The position numbers were made by a program, and so were the translations under genes. Below, piece by piece: positions 45,301 to 55,774 of a DNA stretch of 64,000 nucleotides. The notes beneath the pieces were generated by a model. It was not told the origin of the DNA, did no database searches, and was given only the letters and a program-made list of their open reading frames with translations. The stretch lies in contig NC_077224.1 in the NCBI RefSeq assembly GCF_024763615.1, positions 4,278,001-4,342,000 of the forward strand, given 5' to 3'. The DNA is from Phlebotomus papatasi. Taxonomy: Eukaryota; Arthropoda; Insecta; Diptera; Psychodidae. The stretch's first letter is position 1. The number at the start of each line of letters is the position of its first letter.

Positions 45301-48300
45301 TCGTGGAGTATTCGTGGATTTTAACTGACCTTGAAATTTTTTGCGCATTTTCGCGGACCGCGGTATTTCTCACACATTTTCGAGGATCGTGGAATCGTTC
45401 ATGGATTTTCGCGGACCACGAAATTTTGCGGAATATTACACAGATTTTTGCGGAGTGTGGAATTTTTCGCGGATTTTCGCGGACTGGGGAATTTTTCGTG
45501 GATTTTCACGGACCGCGGAATTTTTTGCGGACCGAGTAATTTTTCACAGATTTTGCAGACCGCGGCATTTTTCGCGAATTTTTATGGAATGCAGAATTTT
45601 TCGTGAATTTTCAGGATCGCGGAATATTTCGCGGATTTTTGCGGACTGCGGAATTTTTCGCGCATTTTCACGGACTGCGGAATGTTTCGATTTTCACGAA
45701 CTGAGGAATTTTTCGCTGACCGCGGAATATTACGCAGATTGTGGAATTTCTCGAGGATTTTCACGGACTGCGGAATTTTTCGCAGATTTTGCAGACCGCG
45801 GAATTTTTCTCGAATTTTCGTGGAATGCGGATTTTTTTGCGGATTTTTGTGGGCTACGGAATTTTTCGTAAATTTTCAGCTTTAAAATTTTTCGGATAAG
45901 TTTATGCATTTCTCTTGGAATTTTCTACATTTTCAAGTGAAACTTGGCATATCTCAAACCTTAAAGAAGGCTCTAAATCTAAAGTCTAAATGGATGTCAA
46001 GTTTGAGGTCTCTATCTCTCATAGTTTCTGGCTTATTCTGACAATTGAATTTGCGCGCTTTTCAATTTTGATTTGATCTTAGTTTATAGAGCTCCTTAGC
46101 TTTTTAGCTGTGTTCTTATTTGAGTTTGAAGGAAAAAAGGACCAAAGGTATTTTTTCACTGACTTTTTTTTACTGTTCTTTTTTTAGGGGGAAAAAATGT
46201 GATGAAAAAGTTCAACTTACCTGACGATTCTCGCCTTCAAGTTTCTGCAGACGCTGCTGCATTTGTCGATAGTCAACGGACAACATGGAAATTTGTCTTT
46301 CCTTCTCCTGTGAATTCTGCTCAGCTCTCTGCCTGCCCACCTTTTCCTCATTGAGCTTAGTCTGAAGTGCCTTCACTTCCTCCATATTAGCCTCTTCTTT
46401 GTACACTTTCTGACTACGAGCTGCCTCCTCGTGTGCCTTCACTTCCTGCTGATACCGCTGCTGCATGGCCTTCAATTCCAAATCCAACGTCGCATTTTCC
46501 TTTTCCAAATTCCCCAAACGCTCACTCAATGCCCGATTGTCCTCCATGTGTTTCTGTTCCCGATGGAAACACCGCTCAAATTCCGTACTCAATGTCTGCA
46601 GCTTTCCCTCATTTTCCTCATGAGCCTCCACTAGCTGCTGCCGTGTATTCCTCTCATGAGCAAGACGATTTTGCAATTCTGTCACTTCCTGCTGCAAGGC
46701 ATCCCGATGCTCCTGAAGTGTCCCCAGGAGTGACTGTAGCTCATTGCATTTCTGTTCTGTGTCATTTCGTGCTAGGCGCAATTCATTGAGTTGTTTTTTC
46801 AACTTTTGACACATTTCTGTCTCCATCCTGTATTTATCCTGGATATCTGTACATTGCTTCTCCAATTGATTAATTCGATCATTGTGCTGTTGATTGTTAT
46901 TCATTTCACGCGTTCGTTTACTCTGTTCCTCATCAAGTCGCTTCTTCGTCTCATTCAACAGCAATTCCGTCTTTCTGCGCAATTCACTCTCATTTTCCGC
47001 CCTTCTGTGCGTCTCCCGGTACGAATGTTTCAACATTGTCAACTCTTTTTCATACTCCGTGGACATACTCTGCAATTCAGCCTCACGAACCGTCATAATT
47101 TCCACCTGATTCCTCAGAGCCTTCTCCTGTTTCTCCAAACTCTCCACGGTTTGCCTCTCATTCTCCAGCAATTTTTCCAATCGCACAATTTCTCCACTGT
47201 ACGATGGTCGATGATTCCGATACGATTCCCGATTGTCCACATTGTCCAGCGAAACATTCAACAATTGATAGTCTCCCGTGTACGTAAAGCCCACAAAGGG
47301 CAAATGATTGCCAGCAAATGTCTTAGGCACTGGAAATAATTCCTCTGGACTCTCATCCTTTTCAATATCCTCAAAATTACTCGTATCATCATCCCCATTC
47401 AATTCTGGAACAACTGGCGGTGCTGATTCTCTCAAATTCTCAAAAGTCCACGTATCATTGATAAAAAATGGATGATTCCTAATCTGATCGACACCATGAC
47501 GTCCAAGACGCGAATTACGATCAGTCAGAAAGCCCCGTATCAATGATCTAGCATTCTCACTGATATCTGCATCCTGTGGCAAATTCAGTGAATTCCTATG
47601 ATCCATTATCTTCCCATATGTTCCCACCAAACTGTCCGCATAGAAGGGCAATTCACCGAAGAACATCTCATACAGCACCACACCAAGACTCCACCAATCA
47701 CATTCTCGCCCATACTCACCCCCACCACTCTGACTCTGCAACACTTCCGGACTGATGTAGTCCGGTGTTCCGACTGCATTGCTGGACTTCACCAAACCAT
47801 CGGCTCCCACGCGAATGCACGTCCCAAAGTCCGCCAATTTCAGATGTCCCATGCTGTCCAGCAGCATATTGTCCGGCTTCACGTCTCGGTGCACAAAGCC
47901 CATATTGTGAATTGTGTCCAGTGCCAGGACAATTTCCATTGTGTAGAAAATGGCCCAGTTCTCGGGGATTTCGTACATTGACATGAGGGAGAACATGTCA
48001 CCACCTAAAAACACCAAAAATTTATTGTAAAATTGTCCTTGGTAACTCGTTTATCGATTACCGGTTCCCAACCGATTTGAACCGATTTATCAATCACTCA
48101 AAACATTGCCTAAAATACACCTCAGAAGTAATACAATTGAATTTCGAATAAAAATTACTTATCGGTTCATAACCGTTTCATTACCGATTCAAAACCGATT
48201 GGAACCGATTTATAAATCACTCAAACATTGCCTAAAATACACCTCAGAAGTAATACAATTGAATTTTGAATAAAAGTTAGTTATCGGCTATGAACCGGGT

Positions 48301-51300
48301 CATTACCGGTTCAGAACCGATTGGAATCGGTTCAGTTTTATCGGAAATTCCAAGACCCTTTTAATGAGTCTAAACATGATACTATTCGGTTGAAAAATAC
48401 GCTCTCTCTAGAGTCTTTTTAAATTTTGACCTTGAAAAACCGATATTAGGAATGATGCAACGATATTTTCTCACATGGTCAATTGTCTGCCTGGATAATC
48501 TCTAAAGCATATCCAAAAATGAAAAAAAAATCGGACAACACATTTCCGAGCAATCTTGAAAGAACATGGTTTTGAAGGGGAAGGGGAAGGGTGGGGTAAA
48601 ATGAGGGGCATGTTAACGATCCTTGCGTCGCTTTAGAGGGGGTTCATCGCAGGTCCCAAGTCGCTATCTCTAACTGTTTGGCCTCTAGAGCTGCCGACAG
48701 CTGAATGGACAGACGGACAAACAGCGTCTTAAACACGAATATTTGTTGTGAAAAGTGGTTTCCGGGGAGTGGAAGATAGAAAATTTTTTGAAAAAATCGA
48801 GAGATTATATAAATGCTCTCTCCGTGGAGTTGAAGCAGTAAAAGTCGGATAAAAATTTAAAAAGTCAGATAAAAAGATTTGGAAAGTCCGACATATACGC
48901 TATGCGGCTGTAATTGAATTGTCCCAAAATCGGTTCTAATGGCTCCGGCACACTTTTTAGTCCAAGAAAATTTATTTTATAAAATCCAAATTCGCATCCC
49001 TTTCTATCTCAAACTCCTCAAACTCATTGCATATGTCTATCTCACTCTTTCCGACTCTTCTTCTTATTTTAAACATCAACAATATATTCAATTTAGCTCA
49101 ATCGAATTTGCAGTGCGAAAGAGTAAGATAGACATATGAAAAATGTGTGAGAAAGAGTTGTGAATTTTGATTTCAAGAAATTTCCCTGATCTAGAAGATA
49201 AGCCGGAGCTGATAATTGTCCAAACATAATTGACTTTAACTTGAGAAAAAAAATTAACTAAAGCACATCCTAAAATTTTCCCAAAAATCTTGACTGTTAA
49301 GAAATTAGCGTAGTTAAGCCCTATGGTTAAATCTTAGATCTGAAGCCCGCATAAGGGCTATTGTCTTTTTTTATATGGATAAGTTTGAAGCCAAGTCAGA
49401 AAGGGATTCTTCTAAACCCGGCTTACACTTCAATTTGCGATAGAGTTTTTAGATGGAAATCTAGTTAGAGTTAGATTATTTATCCTTCTTCATAAAGCAT
49501 AGAATCCTGTGTACAAGGCACCCCTCATTTTTGACATATCGCATATAATGATGTCTACACACTTCGTCAAAAATTGCCTTTTTTAAAAAATTCTGACGTT
49601 TCTGTCTACAAGTATAGGCGAAATTTTCTTTAACCCTTTAACGACGAGACAGTTTTCGCGAAAAACAGCAATAAAAATGAACCAAATAAACAAAATCAGT
49701 AAAAGGTCTTACATCTAACCTCAGAAAATCCAACACAGACTGATTTGGTGTATTTTTTGTCTGTATGAACGATAGGGACAAAAATAGCCCAAAAATTTAA
49801 GTAATTTTCCTGACGATACCAATGACGGATAATTATTACTCTAATGAAAAATATTATGTTTGAGTATTGTAGTTTCTTTTTCCAAAACGGTTTTGCTTAA
49901 AAAAAACTTGAAGTATAAAAAATAATTAAAATTAATTTTAATTGTGAGAATTTAAAAATTCGTCATTTTTTAACTTAAAAATTTACTATTATGAAAATAG
50001 GTGGAGACTTGCAAAAAATATCTTAGATTTCTTCAACCTTTTAAATTATAATTATGTACAGACATAGGAAAAAAATAACTTTAGGTAGTCAGGAAAAATT
50101 ATTTTCTTTATGAGACACCGGTGTTCCAATCGTCCTTAAAGGGTTAAGCCCCTCAGTGTATGATAGTTAAAAATAAATCTAGTACAGTATTTTACGGACT
50201 AACTATTCTCGCGGATTAGCCTTGATCTATTTGGGTCCTAAGCGATTTTCAGACTACAGTAGACTCTCTCTCAATCGGGCATATGGGGTAAAATGTCATC
50301 CGGTTTATCGATAGATTTGGACGTCAAAGCCTTTGTAAATTCCACAAAAAGCCCTCAATTATAAAGAATCACGATAAAATAGAAAGAACTACTGCGAATT
50401 TGAACAAATTAGCTTTAAAATTAAACGTGAAAAGTGTCAACAAAATTTTCCCCCGGACTGAAAAAGAGCCGATTGAGCGAGAGTCTACTGTAAGGCTTAA
50501 GCTGTCTACACATTAGACAAATTATTGAAATAGTAGCATTTCAAAGTGACATTGAAAAGACACTTTAATATTGAAGTGAATATTGAAACCAATTTTCAAT
50601 AATTGCATACACACTGAAAAAATTGACTTAAATATTAAAAACACCAGTCTAGTCAGGGATTCACAGATCTTCTGGGATTTTCTTCCGTATTTTGTTAAGA
50701 ACACCCAAAAATAACCACGTTGGTTAGAATATTTCTCCAGCTTCCTCCAGAAATCCCAGATCTTCTGGGATTTTCTTGTTCATTATGCCCAAAACACTTC
50801 AGATACATTCTGTGGTCAGAGGATTCCTGGAGCTTCCTCCTGGAAATCCCAGATATTCTGGGATTTTCTTGTATATTATATCAAAAACACTTCAGATTGG
50901 AAACAAAAACCAAATAGAATTAATAACTTGAATTCTCACAGACTTTCAGGATCATGTTTCGTACCATACCGTAGGAGAGTTTACCATCGCGAGCAAAAGG
51001 ACTGGATGGCCACAACCACAAGCCTTCGTTCTCTCTGTAGGATTCCAATTCGTATCATAAAATTATACTTATATGAAGTGCTTTGGGCATAATGAACAAG
51101 AAAATCTCAGAAGATCTGGGATTTCCTGGAGGAAGCAGGTGATTAATGCTGACCAAGTTGGGTTCTTGACGAGATTGAACGAAATATATAACCAAATTCC
51201 AAGAATCTGGGATTTTCTGGAGGAAGCAGGAGAGATGTGTCTTGACTTGGATTTTGATCTTGGATGTGTTTTCATTCATGAACAAGGAAAATCCAGCAGT

Positions 51301-52973
51301 TCTGTGATGTTCTGAAGGAAGAAGATTCCTGACCATTAAAAAATATTGAAGGAAATATCAAATCAATTTGATATTTAGAATTTCTTTGAAATTTTTATTG
51401 AAATAATTTGGCCTAGATTGTAGCCATTCAAAATAATGAAATAAAATATTGAATAAAATGTTCCATATTGAAACAAATATTTCAATATTTGCCTACACAC
51501 TGGACAATTTTTTTCAATATTGAAACATTTATATCAATAAATCTTTGCAATGTGGAGGCAATCCTTGTCAATATTTGTTATTGAAAAGAAATATTTCAAT
51601 AAATTATGTCTAATGTATAGCTAGCTTTAGATCTGAGGATGTCATGAGAGTGTTTCAAGCAGGGACATGACATTTCCTATGTTTCTAGCGTGCCGAAAAA
51701 ACTTTTGAGTTTATTAGCTATTTTCTGTCATTGTAGAATGATTTAGCAAATAATACAAATACAAAATAAAACCCAATTTAATATAGAATACGCAACCGAA
51801 AACCCCAAATTGGCAACCTGCATAGTTTTGAAGATATCTCGTGAAATGTGTACGAAAACAGGGAAAAAGTTATACTAAAATCGGTCGCATTTTTCAGAGC
51901 TAATGTAACCCCCATGGTTTCAAGGCCTACTCGATTCTCTTTTTTAAAAATTTTGAGGAAATCAGTAGGCTTATGCAGAATTTCCAATACGATGGAGAAA
52001 AAATTGGGCAAAGTAGGACAAATTGGAATGGAATTGATAATTCCAGGTAGATCCCAGTCTCCTAATTTGAATATCTCAAGGGTTCCGTGACAACTTTGAG
52101 GGAAGAAAAAAAACTGACCTGGCATGTAGTCCATCACCATGTAGAGATACTTGTTGTCTTGGAAGGCATAGTGGAGCCGGACAATCCAGTCGGAATTGGC
52201 ATGAGCCAGAATGTGACGTTCCTCCCAGAAAAAAGCTGAATCTGGCCTCTTGATCATGGCGAACTTTGAAAGGCGCTTCATGGCATAGACTTTCTGGGTT
52301 GTTCGATGCCTCACCAGTTGAACCTCCCCAAAAGCTCCTCGTCCAATTACCTTGATCATGTGAAAATCCTCCGGGCGCATCCGGAGTTCACTGATCTCCC
52401 TCGCGAGGGGCTCATCTGTTTTTTTGTGTTTCCCAAAGTGGAAGTACAAAAGAGATTAGGGGCATGATTTCAAAGGGATTGGGGTTAAGGAAGTTTCTTA
52501 CATCTGTGAATGTATGCCTCGATGTTCTTAACACGTTTCACTGACTCATGATCACAGTCGGCCACAAGAGCTAGAGAGAGAGAGAGAGAGAGCGATGGAG
52601 AGAATGAGAGAGAACGCAAAATGTTTGGGCTCTGAAGGAGAATCGTCTTCCGGGCGAAAGTGGTTAAAGAGAGAAATATGGCCCATTGTAAAAGAGAGAG
52701 AGAGGAAAAAAATGCAGAAGAAATCCCTCTTACCTGTCACCGTGTCCAGGAGACAGTCCAGATTGGCAATGCCACTGGGATCACGAATTTTCTCCTCGAG
52801 AGCCGCAAGCCTGTGTGCAATTGACGGACAGTCCCGAACAAAGGCAAAACAATGAGAGAGTGTTGGAAAAAAATTTCCGGAAATGTTACAAAACTGCTTT
52901 GAGAAAATTTATGGTGAGGACACAGAAAAAAAATTTACCTTCTACGACGATCCTCGTCCAGGTCCGTTGCCAT
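33299..52973 (-). CDS. rok: Rho-associated protein kinase (ROCK), complete gene, 11 exons
   Basis: Ser/Thr kinase activated by GTP-Rho. Family targets are myosin light chain and its phosphatase, acting on cortical actomyosin. Coding exons (- strand order): 52973-52939, 52810-52734, 52570-52502, 52415-52119, 48004-46221, 42519-41479, 38060-37897, 37827-37637, 37560-37455, 33893-33666, 33392-33299. They total 4086 nt, 1361 aa plus stop, with every junction GT-AG and in phase. Order: N-terminal dimerisation region; kinase from about 78 (GRGAFGEV 85-92, Lys107, HRDVKPDN 198-205, DFG 218-220); C-terminal tail; long coiled coil about 430-1095 including a Rho-binding segment near 995-1065 (RKKEKENRRLKQEL); PH domain split by a Cys-rich C1 (about 1105-1310); short basic tail. 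The length is close to human ROCK1 and Drosophila Rok. The start has a strong AAAATGG context. Introns 4, 5, 6 and 9 (3.4-4.1 kb) are full of repeats; the others are 69-163 bp. Confidence 0.97.
33666..33893 (-). CDS. rok: rok exon 10 (C1 domain end, PH end)
   Basis: Reads CRIKIHKEHVDNNDPLAPC, then the final PH segment CAREMLLLASTKEDQTRWVS. Ends at SP plus AG before GTAAGC. The preceding intron is 3.56 kb. Confidence 0.96.
33894..36020. other. rok intron 9, proximal part
   Basis: Intronic. Holds TTCCACGG-type degenerate sequence at 34165-34445 and 35830-36020 and otherwise AT-rich DNA. Open frames of up to 115 codons are not convincing. Confidence 0.6.
36022..36320. repeat. ACAAACATTTACGAACA repeat cluster
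   Basis: Many copies of TTCGTAAATGTTTGT and its complement are interleaved in both orientations over 300 bp, so multiple overlapping hairpins are possible. Confidence 0.8.
36949..37170. mobile_element. CTGAGA...TCTCAG MITE (copy 2)
   Basis: Same family as 15115-15360, slightly shortened in the centre. Located in rok intron 9. Confidence 0.85.
37455..37560 (-). CDS. rok: rok exon 9 (C1 domain, first half)
   Basis: Encodes the start of the Cys-rich insert: HELIQISYHMPTTCEICPKP and WHMFRPPPAYECKR. Splits the Arg codon at GTATGA. Intron 8 is 76 bp. Confidence 0.95.
37637..37827 (-). CDS. rok: rok exon 8 (PH domain, continued)
   Basis: Reads SKVFHVRSVTQGDVIRADAK and IFQLLYAMEGE, typical of ROCK PH domains, then an Asp/Gln-rich linker to the C1 domain. 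Intron 7 is only 69 bp. Confidence 0.95.
37897..38060 (-). CDS. rok: rok exon 7 (PH domain, first part)
   Basis: Starts DSIIEGWLSVPNKQNIRRHG, the first strands of the PH domain, and ends at ILDL plus two bases before GTAAGG. Confidence 0.95.
38637..39293 (+). pseudogene. Reverse transcriptase C-terminal fragment (jockey clade)
   Basis: 218 codons, of which the LINE-related part begins near 38706 (KTWNAIYVDRQAIVF). The earlier residues are likely host intron. Palm-domain catalytic FADD is absent, so the protein cannot work. The thumb and the downstream helical segment are intact, suggesting a fairly young insertion. Confidence 0.8.
38706..39575 (+). mobile_element. 5'-truncated jockey-type LINE in rok intron 6
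   Basis: The + frame 38637-39293 carries the C-terminal reverse-transcriptase region of a jockey-clade non-LTR element. KYLVVNIDHKMTFSSHI is the usual YLG-x-x-x-D-x-x-L-x-F-x-x-HI motif with G changed to V. LLLYKAIIRPKMTYGSITW and LQRIQNKCLRM follow. Endonuclease and catalytic RT motifs are missing, which is normal for 5' truncation. The frame stops at 39291-39293, followed by a ~280-nt 3' tail ending AATAAAGATATTTGAAATCG with short repeats. It is opposite in sense to rok. Confidence 0.85.
39889..40105. mobile_element. Pogo-like MITE in rok intron 6
   Basis: CAGTACTCTCACTCAATCG ... CCCGATTGAGAGAGAGTCCACTG, with the subfamily interior (TTTTATCGTGATT, GACGCCCAAATCTATCG). The right TA duplication is lost. 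Confidence 0.85.
40577..40826. mobile_element. CTGAGA...TCTCAG MITE (copy 3) in rok intron 6
   Basis: ACTGAGAAAAAAAAGAGGC ... TTTCGGATTTCCCTCA, with the shared GGTGTAAAAATATATCAACA core. Confidence 0.85.
40827..41478. other. rok intron 6 remainder with dispersed motif
   Basis: Two direct copies of a ~50-bp motif (CGGTAACAGATATTGTTTTC at 40837 and CGGTAAGAGATATCGTCTTC at 41279), each running into GACCCCCC. The same motif occurs elsewhere in the window. Confidence 0.6.
41479..42519 (-). CDS. rok: rok exon 6 (coiled coil, Rho-binding segment)
   Basis: 347 codons in phase 0 at both ends, from ETEKVIALHS to NDTEDNQ. Continuous coiled coil. Near the end VNKLEEVIYRKDF and LRKKEKENRRLKQEL correspond to the ROCK Rho-binding region. 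Confidence 0.96.
42520..43440. other. rok intron 5, 5' part
   Basis: Contains a structured GC-rich motif at 42713-42758 (see findings) and a TCTACACATTG MITE at 43168-43306. An unrelated 85-codon + frame at 42883-43140 is not supported. Confidence 0.5.
43168..43306. mobile_element. TCTACACATTG MITE (copy 2) in rok intron 5
   Basis: 139 bp, near-identical to 15954-16092, including CCTACAACGCTGCAGGGAAT in the centre. Confidence 0.9.
43830..44900. repeat. Degenerate tandem array, GGGATTTTGGCCCATT unit, in rok intron 5
   Basis: Imperfect units like TTCGGGATTTTGGCTTTT in two blocks, 43830-44225 and 44590-44890, separated by a MITE. It is the reverse complement of the 27590-28990 family. Long Lys/Asn/Gln-rich - strand frames follow from composition. 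Confidence 0.88.
44238..44584. mobile_element. ~350-bp MITE inserted in the tandem array
   Basis: GGGGAGTTCTGTAA ... GGCAATGCCA on the left faces TGACAATGCCACG ... TTACAGAATTCCCC on the right. Array sequence lies directly on both sides, so the array is older. Confidence 0.8.
45250..45880. repeat. Degenerate tandem array, GCGGAATTTTTCGCGGATTTT unit
   Basis: About 600 bp of imperfect CGGAATTTTTCGCGGATTTTCGCGGACCG-like units in rok intron 5. Three overlapping + frames up to 176 codons arise from the repeat and are not genes. Confidence 0.9.
46221..48004 (-). CDS. rok: rok exon 5 (kinase C-lobe and coiled coil)
   Basis: A 1784-nt exon. It holds HRDVKPDNMLL, LADFGTC, the activation segment with SSNAVGTPDYISPE, the kinase C-terminal tail, and the first half of the coiled coil. 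Two-thirds is heptad-rich with many Glu, Lys and Gln. Ends ENRQ at GTAAGT. Open frames on the opposite strand here are shadows. Confidence 0.97.
48050..48430. repeat. AACCGATT-rich tandem/dispersed repeat in rok intron 4
   Basis: A ~115-bp unit containing TAAAATACACCTCAGAAGTA occurs twice (about 48110 and 48235). The right end is the inverted match of 30290-30430. Confidence 0.75.
48431..50250. other. rok intron 4, middle part
   Basis: No gene. Contains a short inverted pair around 49015-49135 (CATATGTCTATCTCACTCTTTC against GAAAGAGTAAGATAGACATATG), a partial TCTACACA copy near 49549 and the CCCTTTAA MITE at 49635-50143. Confidence 0.55.
49635..50143. mobile_element. TTAA-flanked CCCTTTAA MITE (copy 2)
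   Basis: TTAA-CCCTTTAACGACGAGACAG ... TCCTTAAAGGG-TTAA, same orientation as 18830-19393 and similar throughout, with perfect TTAA duplications on both sides. Confidence 0.85.
50257..50490. mobile_element. Pogo-like MITE in rok intron 4
   Basis: TA-CAGTAGACTCTCTCTCAATCGG ... CCGATTGAGCGAGAGTCTACTG-TA, oriented opposite to 25517 judging from the interior. Confidence 0.9.
50495..51625. mobile_element. ~1.1-kb TIR element (TCTACACATTAGACA ends)
   Basis: AAGCTGTCTACACATTAGACAAATTATTGAAAT at the left is matched by ATTTCAATAAATTATGTCTAATGTATAGCTAGCTT at the right. Inside, 50735-50830 and 51070-51140 form a second inverted pair (ATCTTCTGGGATTTTCTTGT against AAGAAAATCTCAGAAGATC). No transposase. Confidence 0.8.
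51626..52118. other. rok intron 4, 5' end
   Basis: Intronic sequence up to the exon 4 donor. The exon 4 reading frame continues open past the donor to about 51778, but that is read-through, since the kinase resumes at 48004. Confidence 0.7.
52119..52415 (-). CDS. rok: rok exon 4 (kinase N-lobe)
   Basis: Carries the Gly-rich loop GRGAFGEVQLV, catalytic Lys in VYAMKRLSK, the C-helix Glu in FFWEERHILA and the hinge region MVMDYMPG. Ends CCAG before GTCAGT, splitting the Gly-Gly codons. Confidence 0.96.
52502..52570 (-). CDS. rok: rok exon 3
   Basis: A CT-repeat polypyrimidine tract (GA repeat on +, 52573-52594) leads to the acceptor. Encodes ALVADCDHESVKRVKNIEAY. Ends AGAT before GTAAGA. Confidence 0.93.
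52734..52810 (-). CDS. rok: rok exon 2
   Basis: Begins after CACACAG, completes an Arg codon, then reads LAALEEKIRDPSGIANLDCL, the conserved N-terminal region. Ends with one base before GTAAGA. Confidence 0.93.
52939..52973 (-). CDS. rok: rok exon 1 (start codon)
   Basis: Encodes MATDLDEDRRR plus two bases, ending at GTAAAT. The ATG at 52973 has A at -3 and G at +4. The only nearby upstream ATG is out of frame. Confidence 0.9.
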
Positions 52974-53775
52974 TTTCTCATTTATTTTAGCCTTCTTATT
53001 TGCTTATTCCTCCCTCCCTTTGCACGCACCTTTTCGACGAATTTTCTTCAATATTTGTGGCAACCGCGAGGGCCTTTTCGGAAGGAGAAGAGAAAAAGAG
53101 CCAAGATGACGGAGACAAAATATAGAAGCCAGCAAAATAACAGGAAGACAGCAGTGTACAAAGGCAATTGATTGAGTCACCGTGTCCGTCAGTGTCTCAA
53201 GTGCAACATGAGGGGAAAAAAAGGGAGATCTTTTGTATGACTTAGAGACTGGACAACACCATCACTTGAGCCATTTCATTTGGAGCATTCGCCACTTTTC
53301 CAAGCGTCATCTTCATTGCACAACACAAGACACTTTGCCACCCCCTCAAAACCCCAAATTATACCGAGTGAAACACCTCAATCGCTAGTCCCGGACACGA
53401 TGAACAATTCACAGGCAAAATTATTGGCATACTTTGCGTGGAAATTGGGCAAAAAACCCGAGAAAATTTCAGACACTTTTGGGTCTTTTCGAAAAAAAAA
53501 ACACCATAAGCCAACTAATATCCGAACTGGATGACAGCACTGCACTGTGACAGCTGCGTGCGAGCGAGAGCCGAGAGGAGAAATTCACAAGTGGTGAGTA
53601 TGTGAGTGAGTGAGATGACATGAAGGTGGTGAATATCTTTGCCATGTGTAAAATACTGCGTAATTTAATGACCGAAGGTAATTAATGTAAAATATTATTT
53701 TAATTACAAAATCAGTGCAAAGTAACAGTATTTTAACAAAATATCGCTTTCATAAAAATTTTAGAATAAATTATA
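52974..53775 (-). promoter_or_regulatory. Probable 5' UTR and promoter region of rok
   Basis: Between the rok ATG and the next transposon there is comparatively GC-balanced, non-repetitive DNA, with CACTGTGACAGCTGCGTGCG and a CGAGAG cluster at 53540-53580. Position makes it the likely 5' leader and promoter; no TATA box or initiator could be assigned. Confidence 0.4.
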
Positions 53776-54593
53776 TAAGGTAAATTACCCTATGTCGACC
53801 ACTTAAGGATAGATTTTGTGAAAAAATTATGAAAAAAAAACAGTTATAATTTGTGTTTTTTAATAGGGTTTTTGCCTAAAACTATAGAATAGATCCTTAT
53901 CTATATCTAATTGTGAACTTCATTTAGTCATAATATAATTTTGAATTATAAAAAATTAAAATGTTTTAAAAATGCGAAGTGTTCCTCTACTCGACCACCC
54001 ATTTTTTCTTCAAATTAAACAAATCACAAAACTATAAGGTCACAGATTTAACTTTGGCATGTTCAATATATAATAATACACAGTAAAAATAAGATGAAAT
54101 CGGCAAGTTGAATTCTATTAGTTGAACTGAACTAGTTGAAATTTCGAATAACAACCACTGAAAAAATTAACTTTCAATTGAAAAGGAATTAATTCACTTG
54201 CTGAATTAATAAAATCCAACCGTAGATAATGGCCCAAATGCAATAAATAGTAGTAATAATTACTATAATACTAATAAAAAGAAGCAACAAAATGGCATAA
54301 ACTTCATTCAACTGACTGATTGAAAATTGCCACGATTATCGCGTGTAATAGAATCAATTCAATTTTCGTAGTAATTTTTCAATCGATTATCGCAGCAAAA
54401 AGTTTAACTTTCAACTAATTTCGTTTGAACTCATTCTTCTTTTTTTATATTTTGTGTAATTTCAGTGCAACTGTTGAAGGAAAATTCAACTTAGTTTGCT
54501 TTTCAACTACGAAAATTCAACTTGCTTGCTTTTCAACTTTGCTTACTACGATAATCGTTGCAAATTTACTACAATTATCGATACTCTCCTATT

Positions 54594-54735
54594 AAGGTGT
54601 CTACACATTGAGCACAATTTTCGTCAAAAATTGCTTTTTTGAAGGAAATTGGCTGCAGTGCTGTAGGAAGAAACGTCAAAATTCTGTCAAAAATGCAATT
54701 TTTGACAAAAATTGCTCCCAATGTGTAGAGGCCTT
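54594..54735. mobile_element. TCTACACATTG MITE (copy 3)
   Basis: Same family as 15954 and 43168, but with the central GCTGCAGTGCTGTAGG in the opposite sense. Confidence 0.88.
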
Positions 54736-54773
54736 TACACGCGATAATCTTACTAATTATTTTTTACTGTGTA

Positions 54774-55053
54774 CAGTAGAGTCCCGCTATAGGCCATCGC
54801 TCTATAGTCCACAATTTATCGACCGTTGATTTCAAAACACTGATTTTATGTTAGGTTATGTTTTTTAGTACGCGACATGAAATGTTGTCATAATTATTTT
54901 AATATTTTTGGCAAACTTTATTGAGTAGTTGTGATAATTGTGATCCATAATGAAGAGAGCGAGGACAAGTACCACAATCGCAAAGAAAGTGGATCAAATC
55001 AAGTGTCAAATCTGGAACCATAACCAAACATGGACTATAGCGAGACTCTACTG
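54774..55053. mobile_element. Pogo-like MITE (CAGTAGAGTCCCGCTATAG subfamily)
   Basis: TA-CAGTAGAGTCCCGCTATAGG ... CTATAGCGAGACTCTACTG-TA, 280 bp. Confidence 0.88.
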
Positions 55054-55774
55054 TAGCACTTAGTTAATCATTAAGATAATTAGTTAATCATTAAAATAAA
55101 TATGAAAACTCACCATTTTGAATTCATTCAGAAGCAGAACAACATTCAAGAGAAAAAAGCTTCACTTGCTATAATTCGTCGACCGGTCGAATTGAGGAAC
55201 AATTTATCTTAAATGCACTTTCAATTTTAATACAGAAAATTAATCTTTAACTTAGTCATGGTACTAAAATTGTTCCACAAGTAATAAAGATTAGGTCCTC
55301 AACTTGCAATTAAACTCAAAATTTGAATTCTCAAGCAATCTGTAAGGGTAATAATTTAATTAATTTCCTTATGAGAAAAGTCAAGAATATCAAAAAGTAT
55401 GCCATAATTTGATGAAAAATTGAGAATTTATATTTAAGAAATATTTAAACGCTCCGTCTTTTTATGATTTTTTTCAGTATATTATGGTTAATTTCTATGA
55501 TATTTTCATTGATTTGAATTAATATGAAATAATTGACCCTATAATGTTATACCATTCGCTAAACATTATTGTTAATGTAAATAAATTGAATAAATATTTC
55601 TACCGGTCGACTTGAGGAACCCGGGGTGGTCGAGTCGAGGATACTTTACCTTAATAATCCTCTCATTTTAGTTATTCAGCTTAAGTGCTAGATATTCTAC
55701 AATGCTTTTTTATATTGTTTCTCTGTCAGAAAATTGCAATGAGACAAATTATCACACATTCTCAAACGAATATA

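Larger units (their letters stand above)
53776..55653. mobile_element. ~1.9-kb element with TCGACC motifs and nested MITEs
   Basis: TAAGGTAAATTACCC and TACTTTACCTTA mark the ends. Subterminal TCGACCACTT is answered by GGTCGACTTGAGG and GGTCGAGTCGAGG on the right; CTCGACCACCC (53991) and GACCGGTCGAATTGAGG (55180) lie inside. Two MITEs are inserted (54594-54735 and 54774-55053). No transposase frame survives. Confidence 0.6.

Noticed and set aside
45341..45871. 176-codon + strand frame
   Set aside because: Same reason: tandem GCGGAATTTTTCGCGG units, with three + frames open at once.
46791..47339. 182-codon + strand frame
   Set aside because: Opposite-strand shadow of rok exon 5, where coiled-coil codon usage avoids stops on the other strand.
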